From an uncultured Clostridia bacterium (GTDB lineage Bacteria > Bacillota > Clostridia > TANB77 > CAG-508): a stretch of DNA of 19,094 nt. Numbering within the stretch: position 1 is the first letter of the stretch; the number at the start of each line of letters is the position of its first letter. The stretch spans positions 1-19,094 of the forward strand of contig CAKOWW010000021.1 of assembly GCA_934129785.1 (NCBI GenBank). The letters run 5' to 3'. A program made the position numbers and the translations under genes. Under the pieces are notes generated by a model. It did not search any database, was not told where the DNA came from, and saw only the letters and a program-made list of their open reading frames with translations. This document shows, in pieces, positions 13,208 through 19,094 of the stretch.

Positions 13208-15417
13208 TATTTACTTTCTTTTTTCTTATTTCTGTAAATATCAACTACATATGTTACTGCTATCATAACAACTGTTAATGCAAATAGTATTCCAATATAT
13301 TGCCATTTAAAGTTTGTTGCAGTTGGTACTAAAATTTCTTTTAGTAATTTTATTGAATATGTCATTGGTAAATATGGTGTTATTGCTTGGAAAGCTTTAT
13401 TTATTGTTTCTACTGGGAATGTACCACCAGCTGCTGCTAATTGTAATACTAAAACTACTAAAGCTAATAATTTTCCAATATCACCAAAGTTTCTAATAAA
13501 GAATTGGATTATGCTCATAAATACTATTCCTAAAAGCATTGATGTTCCTAAATATAGAGCCATGTTTTGTATCTCAAATCCTAATCCTAGTTTTAGTAAA
13601 ACTCCTACTATTATTCCTTCTAGAGCTCCTATTCCTAAGTAAATTGCATTTTGTAATAATTTGTTTATGTTTGCACTATCTAATATTCCAAATCTATGTC
13701 TTTGATCATAATATAAAACTACATAGCACATTAATGCTCCTACCCATAAGCCTATACATAAGAATAATGGTGTGAATGCAACCCCATATGAGTCAACTTT
13801 TCCATATGCTTCTGTTTTAAATTCTACTGGGTTTTCTGAAAATTCTTCTATTCCGTTTAAGCTTTCTAGTTGTGTGTTTGTATTTTGTAATCCTTCATCA
13901 ATTTGTGCTTTAAATTCTTTTACACCACTTACTAATTGTGTACTTCCTGTATATGCTGAGTTTGTTCCATCATTTAATGTGTTTAATGCTGATTTTACTT
14001 GTGTTGAGCTATTGTTTAGTTTTGATAAGCCATTACTTAAGTTTGTGCTTCCATTTGATAATGCTGTTGTTCCTGTACTTAGTGTGTTTACACCTTCTTT
14101 TAGTGTTGTTGTTCCTGCTTTTACTTGTGATAAAGCTGTTTTTAAACTTTGTACTCCTGTTGTTATATTGCTTAGTGAACTTGAACCTGCTTGTAATGCT
14201 TGTGTTCCTGCATATAATGAAGTTATTCCTTCCTTCATTGTTTGTTCTGATGCCACTATTTGTGTTGCTCCTGCTTGTAATGTTGTATTATTTTTTGTTA
14301 AATCTTTTTCTCCTGCTTTAACAGCTTCTCCTCCTTGGTTTACTGCTGTTAATTTTGCTATTTTAGTTTGTGCTTGTTCTCCTAGTTTTTTAGCTTCTGG
14401 GTCACTACTATTTGCTAGTTTTGCTACTTCTTTTAAGTATCCTATTGTTTCATTGTTTACTGTTTGTGCTGTTCCTATGTATTTATTTACTTTTTCTATT
14501 AATGTTGTTGTTCCTTGAATATATCCTAATGTGCCTTTTGCTACATTTGTGCTTCCTTCTACATATGTTGTTCCTTTTTTATTTAGATTTTCAGCACCTG
14601 AGTTTACTTTTTCTATTCCTGATGTTAGTTTTTCAATTCCTTCTGTTCCTTTTTCTGATAGATCATTTACTCCTGAATTTATTTGTGTTATTGCATTGTC
14701 TAATGAGCTTGCACCATTTTTTAGTGTTCCTACGCCTTGGTTTGCTTGTTTTATTCCAGAGTCTAATGTTTTGCTTCCTTCATATGCTGTGTTTACTCCT
14801 TCATCAAATTCTGTGTAGCTGTTGTTTAGTTTTGTTGTTCCATCGTTTATTTGTTTTAATCCAGAATTTAGATTTTCTGAACCTTCTAGAATTTTTCCTG
14901 AACCATCTGATATTTTTTCTAAGTTTTCCGGAACTTCTTTTAATTTGTCTGATAGTGTTCCTGCTATTTTGCTGTTTATTTTTCCTTGTAAGTTTGTTTC
15001 CATTGTTTTTACTGCGCTATTTATTATTTGTGATGCTAAATAGTTTGATGCTTGATTTGGACTATATGTTATTGTTGCTATTTGTTTGTTTGTTGTTCCT
15101 GCACTGTTTAAGCATTTTGTAAAGTTTGATGGTATTATTATTGTTGCATAATATTCATTGTTTTGCATTCCTTCATTTGCTTCGTCTAATGATACTTGGC
15201 ATATATTAAATGTTCCATCTTCTTCTAGTCCACTTACAAATTCCTTTCCTTGGTTTTCGTTGTTTTCACCTTCATCTAGGTTTACTACTGCTATTTTTAA
15301 CCCTGTTAGGTCTCCATATGGATTCCAATAAGATTTTAAATAGAAAAAGCTGTATATTATTGGAATCAATAGGACTACGGCAAATATTATGCCATTAAAA
15401 ATTTTACTTTTTTTCAT
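13207..15417 (-). CDS. YhgE/Pip domain membrane protein
   Basis: Large envelope protein of the YhgE/Pip family, known in Lactococcus as a phage infection protein and close to the MmpL/ABC-2-like ESX accessory group; its everyday role is unsettled. N-terminal membrane helix (about 9-28) with the family sequence YLKSYWNPYGDL right after it. Next is an extracytoplasmic domain (to about 165) containing IAVVNLDEG, then about 370 residues of heptad-like repeats of the form LxxGxxxL, probably an extended coiled stalk. The C-terminus (about 555-736) holds five to six membrane helices ending in a basic tail (YRNKKKESK). ATG follows the TetR stop codon by 2 bp, and its ribosome binding site is inside tetR, so the two genes are translationally linked. 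TetR probably represses this pair. The family call is secure, the function is not. Confidence 0.93.
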   Translation of the reverse strand: MKKSKIFNGIIFAVVLLIPIIYSFFYLKSYWNPYGDLTGLKIAVVNLDEGENNENQGKEFVSGLEEDGTFNICQVSLDEANEGMQNNEYYATIIIPSNFTKCLNSAGTTNKQIATITYSPNQASNYLASQIINSAVKTMETNLQGKINSKIAGTLSDKLKEVPENLEKISDGSGKILEGSENLNSGLKQINDGTTKLNNSYTEFDEGVNTAYEGSKTLDSGIKQANQGVGTLKNGASSLDNAITQINSGVNDLSEKGTEGIEKLTSGIEKVNSGAENLNKKGTTYVEGSTNVAKGTLGYIQGTTTLIEKVNKYIGTAQTVNNETIGYLKEVAKLANSSDPEAKKLGEQAQTKIAKLTAVNQGGEAVKAGEKDLTKNNTTLQAGATQIVASEQTMKEGITSLYAGTQALQAGSSSLSNITTGVQSLKTALSQVKAGTTTLKEGVNTLSTGTTALSNGSTNLSNGLSKLNNSSTQVKSALNTLNDGTNSAYTGSTQLVSGVKEFKAQIDEGLQNTNTQLESLNGIEEFSENPVEFKTEAYGKVDSYGVAFTPLFLCIGLWVGALMCYVVLYYDQRHRFGILDSANINKLLQNAIYLGIGALEGIIVGVLLKLGLGFEIQNMALYLGTSMLLGIVFMSIIQFFIRNFGDIGKLLALVVLVLQLAAAGGTFPVETINKAFQAITPYLPMTYSIKLLKEILVPTATNFKWQYIGILFALTVVMIAVTYVVDIYRNKKKESK

Positions 15418-15419
15418 TT

Positions 15420-15989
15420 TTATCTTCCTTTCTTTAATCCATTTTTTATAATTTCTGATATACTGTCTGCTACCATTTTTTCATCTAGTTTTTTTGATTT
15501 GTCATCCCATTCAAATATTAGTGCAATATACATTTTGTATACTAGAAATGCTGTTATGTCTAGATCTTGGAAGCTTATATATCCTTTTTCTTTTGCTTTT
15601 TGTAGTTTTTCTCTTATGTAATTTTGGATTTGCTCATCTATTAGTTGCAAGTTTTTTATTATTATTGGATTTTTTAGCCATTCTGCTTCTTTTGTAATTA
15701 TGTTTAAAAAGTCTCTTTCTTTTCTGTATTTCAGAAGTTTACAAATTGCTTCATTTACTGTTTCAAAAAAGTCGTTGTTCTTTTTTTCTACTTCTTCTAC
15801 TATTTCTTTCATGTTTTCTATTTCTTCTTGTATGAAGTATTTTAGTAAGTCTTCTTTGCTTTTAAAGTACATATATATTGTTCTTTTTGTAACTCCTGCT
15901 TCGTTTGCTATTTCATCCATTGATACTTTTTTAAATCCGTATCTATAAAATAGATTTCTTGCTGCTTCTACTATTTTGTCTTTACTCAT
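15420..15989 (-). CDS. TetR/AcrR family transcriptional regulator
   Basis: First gene of the tetR-yhgE operon, about 189 residues. The N-terminal TetR_N domain contains the helix-turn-helix with VSMDEIANEAGVTKRTIYMYF (positions about 23-43) and the typical FYRYGFKKV before it. The C-terminal helical region is the ligand/dimer domain, specific to subgroups and not assignable here. Start: the frame opens with ATG at 15998, but AAAGGG directly abuts that codon. The second ATG (15987-15989) is 9 nt from AAAGGG and is preferred. Its promoter at 16079-16107 is overlapped by an inverted repeat (GTATAC…GTATAC), a likely self-operator. The regulated gene is expected to be the adjacent YhgE/Pip gene. 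Confidence 0.93.
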   Translation of the reverse strand: MSKDKIVEAARNLFYRYGFKKVSMDEIANEAGVTKRTIYMYFKSKEDLLKYFIQEEIENMKEIVEEVEKKNNDFFETVNEAICKLLKYRKERDFLNIITKEAEWLKNPIIIKNLQLIDEQIQNYIREKLQKAKEKGYISFQDLDITAFLVYKMYIALIFEWDDKSKKLDEKMVADSISEIIKNGLKKGR

Positions 15990-16058
15990 TTGCTTCATCC
16001 CTTTCTTTTTAAGACTTTTTAATGTTTAATTTTTATTAGCTATTTTTGTTTTTCACTT

Positions 16059-16085
16059 GTATACCGTTTCAGTTATTTAGTATAC
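16059..16085. promoter_or_regulatory. Putative TetR operator
   Basis: 27-bp inverted repeat with GTATAC at both ends (16059-16064 and 16080-16085). The right half overlaps the -10 box of the tetR promoter, the standard place for an autorepressor to bind. A similar 27-bp arrangement occurs at 16378-16404. Confidence 0.5.
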
Positions 16086-16107
16086 TACTATTTTATTCTA
16101 TTGTCAA
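16079..16107 (-). promoter_or_regulatory. Promoter of the tetR-yhgE operon
   Basis: On the minus strand, consensus TTGACA (16102-16107), a 17-bp spacer and TATACT (16079-16084), about 90 bp before the start codon. It is nearly perfect, so repression must be strong to keep the operon off. Confidence 0.8.
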
Positions 16108-16121
16108 CACTTTTATGAAAT

Positions 16122-16168
16122 AAAAAATCGTTAACCAAGGACAAATTAGCTTGATTAACGATTTTTTT
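16122..16168 (-). terminator. Terminator of the 44-codon small ORF
   Basis: Stem ATCGTTAA…CAAG / CTTG…TTAACGAT with one mismatch, flanked by A and T runs on both sides, so it can work in either direction. On the minus strand it ends the small ORF transcript 7 bp after its stop codon, insulating the tetR promoter. Confidence 0.8.
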
Positions 16169-16174
16169 ATATAT

Positions 16175-16309
16175 TTATTTTTCATTCATTTTCTTTTGCA
16201 TTTTTTCCAGCTCTAAAGCTGATAGTTCTTTTGCTGAACAATAATCTCCATGGCTAACACAGGCTATTATTGCTTTTAAAAATTTCATGTATTCCTCATC
16301 TGTTATCAT
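16175..16309 (-). CDS. Small hypothetical protein, 44 residues
   Basis: An ORF of 44 codons, beginning MITDEEYMKFLKA and ending EKMQKKMNEK, with a terminator right after the stop. Composition is amphipathic and helical in the C-terminal half; two Cys (17 and 24) lie in the middle (ACVSHGDYCSAKEL). There is no signal peptide or membrane segment. Shine-Dalgarno is weak (AGAAGG 12 nt upstream). It is the only credible gene between tetR and the XRE regulator, divergent from the latter, and its upstream region carries operator-like half-sites. I do not recognise the family. Coding status rests on a proper stop followed by a terminator and on a plausible promoter, so it is moderate. Confidence 0.55.
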   Translation of the reverse strand: MITDEEYMKFLKAIIACVSHGDYCSAKELSALELEKMQKKMNEK

Positions 16310-16364
16310 TTTTTTGCACAACCTTCTCTATTATATTTTTTTTGCATAACTCATTGCTGTTTAG

Positions 16365-16404
16365 GGTATAACTAATAGTATACCACTGTTTCACTGATGG
16401 TATC
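16365..16404. promoter_or_regulatory. Three half-sites upstream of the small ORF
   Basis: GGTATA (16365-16370), TATACC (16379-16384) and GGTATC (16399-16404) form two overlapping inverted repeats. On the minus strand the middle site includes an extended -10 (TGGTATACT) pointing to the small ORF. The outer two cover 16378-16404, a 27-bp block like the TetR operator at 16059-16085 (both begin GTATACC, both contain GTTTCA). Either TetR or the divergent XRE protein may bind. Confidence 0.45.
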
Positions 16405-16547
16405 ATATTTTGCCGATAAGTTCAAGTGTTTTTGTAATTTTTTGTAAATTTTTCCAATATTTTGTTCTTACTGTTACTGTGTTCAACATTTTCAGCTTGC
16501 TTGTTATACTATTACTGATACTTTACTATTCTAAGGAGAGAATTTAA

Positions 16548-16886
16548 ATGAACAAAATTTCTAAATCTGATATTGATAAAATTTTCGGAAAGATTTTAAG
16601 AGATTACCGCGTAAAAGCCGGATTTACTCAAGAAGAGTTAGCTGAAAAAATTGGAATTTCTTTAAAATATATTTCTAGAATTGAAAATGGCAATAATGGT
16701 GTAAAAACACAAACTTTAATTAAATATATGAATACTTTAGGAATATCTCCTAATACCTTGTATGGCTCATTTTTAAGCAATCCAGAGGTAAAAGCAGATA
16801 TCCAATTATATAACAAAATTAATACCTTACCAGATGATAAAAAGGACTTTATTTCTTCTGTTATAGATTTATTAATTAAAAAGTAA
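16548..16886 (+). CDS. XRE-family helix-turn-helix regulator
   Basis: Small single-domain regulator, 112 residues. The Cro/C1-type HTH covers about 14-70: LRDYRVKAGFTQEELAEKIG then ISLKYISRIENG, the classical recognition helix pattern. The C-terminal tail (INTLPDDKKDFISSVIDLL) is a short helix, probably for dimer contacts; no sensor domain is present. Start: ATG with AAGGAG 9 nt upstream. A possible -10 TATACT lies about 40 bp upstream. It is divergent from the 44-codon ORF and convergent with the M18 aminopeptidase. A phage or toxin-antitoxin role is possible but nothing else supports it. Confidence 0.93.
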   Translation: MNKISKSDIDKIFGKILRDYRVKAGFTQEELAEKIGISLKYISRIENGNNGVKTQTLIKYMNTLGISPNTLYGSFLSNPEVKADIQLYNKINTLPDDKKDFISSVIDLLIKK

Positions 16887-16893
16887 AAAGTAT

Positions 16894-16926
16894 AAGCTGT
16901 AGTTTGAAAACTACAGCTTGTTTTTT
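16894..16926. terminator. Bidirectional terminator between the XRE and aminopeptidase genes
   Basis: Perfect 11-bp stem AAGCTGTAGTT / AACTACAGCTT, loop TGAA, then G and six T on the plus strand. On the minus strand the tail is interrupted (ATACTTTTTAC), so it works best for the XRE gene. Confidence 0.88.
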
Positions 16927-18319
16927 ATTCTTGCCAAAAAGCTTTATATGTTTTATATGCTGAATATACATCAAATTTACTTGTTACTTCATATGGTGCA
17001 TGCATTGATAACACTGGAACACCACAGTCTATTACATCTGTTCCTTTGTTTGCTAATATATATGCTATAGTTCCGCCACCACCGATGTCTACTTTTCCAA
17101 GTTCTGCTACTTGATATAGAATTTCATTTTTTTCTAATATATTTCTAACCCAAGCTACATATTCTGCATTTGCATCTGACGCCTCTGATTTTCCTCTTGA
17201 TCCTGTATATTTATTTAAACTTATTCCTTTTCCTAAAAATCCTGCATTATGTTTGTCTGAAACTTGCGCATATAATGGATCATAGCCAGCATCAACATCT
17301 GATGATAGCATTTTTGAGAAACAGAATATTTTGTCTAATAAATTTGGTCTGTTTACTCCTAATTTATTTAAAATTTCTGAAATAAAGAAATCAAACATAT
17401 GTGATTCCATTCCTGTGTTTCCCATGCTTCCTATTTCCTCTTTATCAGATAAAATACATACTGCTGTGTTTTTTACTTTCTCTAATTCCATCATTGCTTG
17501 TAATGATGTGTATGCACATACTTTATCATCTTGTCCATATGCTGCAACCATACTTCCGTCAAATCCTAAGCTTCTTGCTTTGAATGCTGGAACTAATTCT
17601 ATTTCTGAACTTGTAAAGTCTATTTCTGTTATTCCGTATTTTTGGTTTAATATGTTTAATATGTTTAATTTTACTTTTTCTGTTGCTTTTGAGTCATCAT
17701 ATGGAATGCTTCCAATTAATAGTGTTAAATCTTCCCCATCTACTCCATTTTTTAGTTTTCTTTCCATTTGTTCTTGCGCTAGATGTGGCAATAGGTCTGT
17801 TATTGTAAATATTGGATCATTTTCATCTTCACCTATATTTATTTCTACTTTTTCACCATTTGTTTTTACTATTACTCCATGCATACTTAGTGGTATTGTT
17901 GTCCATTGGTATTTTTTTATTCCACCATAATAATGTGTTTTTAGGTATGCTAGTCCTGTGTCTTCATATAGTGGATTTGGCTTTAGGTCTAGTCTTGGTG
18001 AGTCCACATGTGAGCCTATAATATGCATTCCTTTTTCTATTGATTCTTCTCCTATTATTGCTAAATACATACTTTTTGCTCTATTTATAAAATATATTTT
18101 GTCTCCTGGTTTTAGTGTTTCATATTCTGCTATATCTTTAAATCCATTTTCATCTGCCATTTTTTTTGCTTGTTTTATGAATTCTCTCTCAGTTTTTGCT
18201 ACATTTAGGTAATTCATATATTTTTTTGATAGGTTAAATATTTCTTCTCTTGTTCTTGTATTTGCTGTTTCCCAGCCGTCTTTTTTTTGGTTGAATAATT
18301 TTTCTTTTAGTTCTTCCAT
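16925..18319 (-). CDS. M18 family metallo-aminopeptidase (aspartyl aminopeptidase type)
   Basis: Cytosolic co-catalytic zinc aminopeptidase removing N-terminal residues, mainly acidic ones in this family, from peptides; usually a dodecameric tetrahedral particle. 464 residues is the normal length. Metal and catalytic residues can be placed: H104 and D106 in GSHVDSPRLD, D264/D265 in YGQDDK, E294/E295 in SDKEEIGS, D341/D343 in SSDVDAG, H440 in SMHAPYE. The KYQW segment near 135-139 and the GGGGT loop at 413-417 are also family traits. Start: ATG with AAAGGA 11 nt upstream. A -10 TATACT with TG extension lies at 18404-18409. Housekeeping peptide turnover, monocistronic, ends at the shared terminator. 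Confidence 0.95.
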   Translation of the reverse strand: MEELKEKLFNQKKDGWETANTRTREEIFNLSKKYMNYLNVAKTEREFIKQAKKMADENGFKDIAEYETLKPGDKIYFINRAKSMYLAIIGEESIEKGMHIIGSHVDSPRLDLKPNPLYEDTGLAYLKTHYYGGIKKYQWTTIPLSMHGVIVKTNGEKVEINIGEDENDPIFTITDLLPHLAQEQMERKLKNGVDGEDLTLLIGSIPYDDSKATEKVKLNILNILNQKYGITEIDFTSSEIELVPAFKARSLGFDGSMVAAYGQDDKVCAYTSLQAMMELEKVKNTAVCILSDKEEIGSMGNTGMESHMFDFFISEILNKLGVNRPNLLDKIFCFSKMLSSDVDAGYDPLYAQVSDKHNAGFLGKGISLNKYTGSRGKSEASDANAEYVAWVRNILEKNEILYQVAELGKVDIGGGGTIAYILANKGTDVIDCGVPVLSMHAPYEVTSKFDVYSAYKTYKAFWQE

Positions 18320-18403
18320 TTCATTCTCATTCCTTTCTTTTCTTTATGTATAATTTTTTTGAATTGCTATTATGCTTTTCATTTTTCTTTTGTTTTCGGA
18401 TTT

Positions 18404-18432
18404 AGTATATCACTTTATTTTTTATTTTTCCA
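18404..18432 (-). promoter_or_regulatory. Promoter of the M18 aminopeptidase gene
   Basis: On the minus strand, TGGAAA (18427-18432), a 17-bp spacer and an extended -10 TGATATACT with TATACT at 18404-18409. The 85-bp leader to the start codon has no evident structure. Confidence 0.55.
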
Positions 18433-18472
18433 CTTTTTTTGTTATTTATGCTATCTTTTTTGCTTCTTCTTG

Positions 18473-18501
18473 TTGACTTGTAGTTTTTTTTTTGCTAAAA
18501 T
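18473..18501 (+). promoter_or_regulatory. Promoter of the candidate small RNA
   Basis: TTGACT (18473-18478), a 17-bp spacer that is mostly T, and TAAAAT (18496-18501). No coding frame follows before the terminator at 18548, which makes an untranslated transcript the simplest reading. Confidence 0.6.
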
Positions 18502-18507
18502 GCTTCT

Positions 18508-18586
18508 AGAATAAATCATATATTTATATGTTTATTTTTTGTTTATTGAACTAGATTCTCCTTAAAAGTAATCTAGTTCTTTTTTT
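18508..18586 (+). ncRNA. Candidate small RNA, about 80 nt, with anti-Shine-Dalgarno loop
   Basis: Begins about 7 nt after the -10 box and ends with a terminator hairpin: stem GAACTAGATT (18548-18557) with AATCTAGTTC (18570-18579), 12-nt loop CTCCTTAAAAGT, then seven T. The first 40 nt are unstructured and A/T-rich. The loop contains CTCCTT, complementary to AAGGAG ribosome binding sites, as in antisense-type regulatory RNAs of Gram-positives. It fills most of the gene-free gap between the aminopeptidase and the next gene. Start is inferred from the promoter; expression is not shown. Confidence 0.5.
18548..18586 (+). terminator. Intrinsic terminator of the candidate small RNA
   Basis: Perfect 10-bp stem and T7 tail on the plus strand. 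No protein gene precedes it on this strand for 1.6 kb, and the XRE gene already has its own terminator, so it must end a separate short transcript. Confidence 0.85.
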
Positions 18587-18588
18587 AT

Positions 18589-18620
18589 AAAAAATAGAGA
18601 AGAGCAATTTTAAACTCTTC
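18589..18620 (-). terminator. Intrinsic terminator of the 103-residue protein gene
   Basis: On the minus strand, GAAGAG (18615-18620) pairs with CTCTTC (18599-18604) around a 10-nt loop, followed by T's at 18594-18589. It lies about 10 bp after the stop codon. Confidence 0.7.
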
Positions 18621-18630
18621 CCTTTCGGTT

Positions 18631-18942
18631 TTACATTCCAATTATTTTGTATCCTAGAGCTTGGTAAATTAAAAGCTCATCTTCTAATGTTTTAGTCAAT
18701 TTTTTGTTGACTGAATACACTACTTCTTTCATACCACTGTTTCCTACCTTGAGATATCCCATCTCATAAATAAGGAAATCGATTGAACTACAATATTTGC
18801 TGTTCATCATCATTTTTTGTAGCCTTTTACTTTGAGCTACAATGTGTTCAGCCAGCTCCGTGTGATTACCACAACCACCTATCGGAATCTCTTTACCATT
18901 GGGTAATACAAAACCTTTAAAAATAGAATTTTTTTCTGCCAT
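18631..18942 (-). CDS. Hypothetical protein, 103 residues
   Basis: Soluble, probably cytosolic protein with no signal peptide or membrane segment. It begins MAEKNSIFKGFVLPNGKEI, has a GGCGNHTELAEHIV segment, a Met-rich helix (LQKMMMNSKY) and ends YQALGYKIIGM. Composition is balanced and Lys-rich, so it is a real protein, but I do not recognise a family or catalytic motif. Start: the frame opens with ATG at 18948, but AAGGAG lies only 3 nt from it. The second ATG (18940-18942) at 9 nt is preferred. It has its own promoter and terminator and is thus a one-gene unit. The Cys and His pair (CGNH) could bind metal, which is speculation. Confidence 0.8.
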   Translation of the reverse strand: MAEKNSIFKGFVLPNGKEIPIGGCGNHTELAEHIVAQSKRLQKMMMNSKYCSSIDFLIYEMGYLKVGNSGMKEVVYSVNKKLTKTLEDELLIYQALGYKIIGM

Positions 18943-18972
18943 ATGCATTTTCTCCTTTGTGTAATTACTTAT

Positions 18973-19001
18973 ATTTTAACATATTTTATGTTACTTTTCA
19001 A
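18973..19001 (-). promoter_or_regulatory. Promoter of the 103-residue protein gene
   Basis: On the minus strand, TTGAAA (18996-19001), a 17-bp spacer and TAAAAT (18973-18978), about 30 bp upstream of the preferred start codon. Confidence 0.65.
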
Positions 19002-19094
19002 TTTTTTCATAATCTTATGATAGCATAAATTTTTAGTAGGAAAACTTTTTATTAAAATCATAAAATTCTTTTATTTCATGACTTCGGAGATTTC

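Noticed and set aside
13772..15122. Long plus-strand open frames opposite the YhgE gene.
   Set aside because: Their products are Leu/Phe-rich low-complexity translations of the antisense of a repetitive coding strand, with no ribosome binding sites.
12424..15998. Fic plus YhgE/Pip (phage infection protein) plus TetR as an anti-phage defence island.
   Set aside because: fic is convergent with the YhgE operon and has its own terminator. YhgE/Pip is a receptor-like envelope protein, and no nuclease, sensor or mobile gene accompanies them.
16548..16886. XRE protein with the divergent small ORF as a toxin-antitoxin pair.
   Set aside because: The genes are divergent rather than in one operon, and the 44-residue protein has no toxin-like membrane segment or RelE/HicA features.
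19071..19094. Right edge: minus-strand frame reading EISEVMK then TAA, possibly the end of a gene entering from the right.
   Set aside because: Only seven codons are visible, so no gene can be claimed.

Overview
The window is strongly AT-rich DNA with Gram-positive features: AGGAG-type ribosome binding sites, TTGACA/TATAAT promoters with 17-bp spacers, strong intrinsic terminators, and AT-ending codons. The gene set (ComEA, LCP with a LytR_C tail, DUF5711 next to CvpA, YkvI, TetR-YhgE/Pip, clostridial pilin-like protein) points to a low-GC member of the Bacillota, most likely an uncultured gut-type Clostridia. No rRNA or marker gene allows a closer assignment.

Layout. (1) 150-2369: comEA (-) and a divergent D,D-carboxypeptidase (+). 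(2) 2370-6388: an envelope block on the minus strand, DUF5711 protein, CvpA-family protein and an LCP ligase, with a 297-bp imperfect inverted-repeat element between cvpA and the LCP gene. (3) 6389-8774: a pilin-like secreted protein with an unusual C-terminal coding segment, and a YkvI-type transporter. (4) 8882-12075: a three-gene ABC operon (ATPase, permease, GldG-like protein). (5) 12284-13152: tRNA-Arg(TCU) followed by a Fic AMP-transferase gene. (6) 13207-16107: a TetR-YhgE/Pip operon with an operator-like repeat over its promoter. (7) 16175-16886: a 44-codon small ORF and a divergent XRE regulator separated by half-sites resembling the TetR operator. (8) 16925-18942: M18 aminopeptidase, a candidate ~80-nt small RNA, and an unrecognised 103-aa protein.

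Best candidate for something unusual: the last ~130 bp of the pilin-like gene (about 6609-6745). It is about half G+C in an AT-rich genome, is depleted of A on the coding strand, and contains a run of NNC codons (Tyr, Asn, Asp, Ser, Phe, Gly) ending in an RGVRPA-type C-type-lectin tail. This is the expected fingerprint of a diversity-generating retroelement (DGR) variable region. No reverse transcriptase or template repeat lies in the window, so it would be a remote or orphan target: a hypervariable, pilin-anchored surface adhesin. Secondary candidates are the 297-bp rod-like repeat, whose right end supplies the cvpA stop codon, the small RNA with an anti-Shine-Dalgarno loop, and the operator-like repeat shared by two neighbouring promoters.
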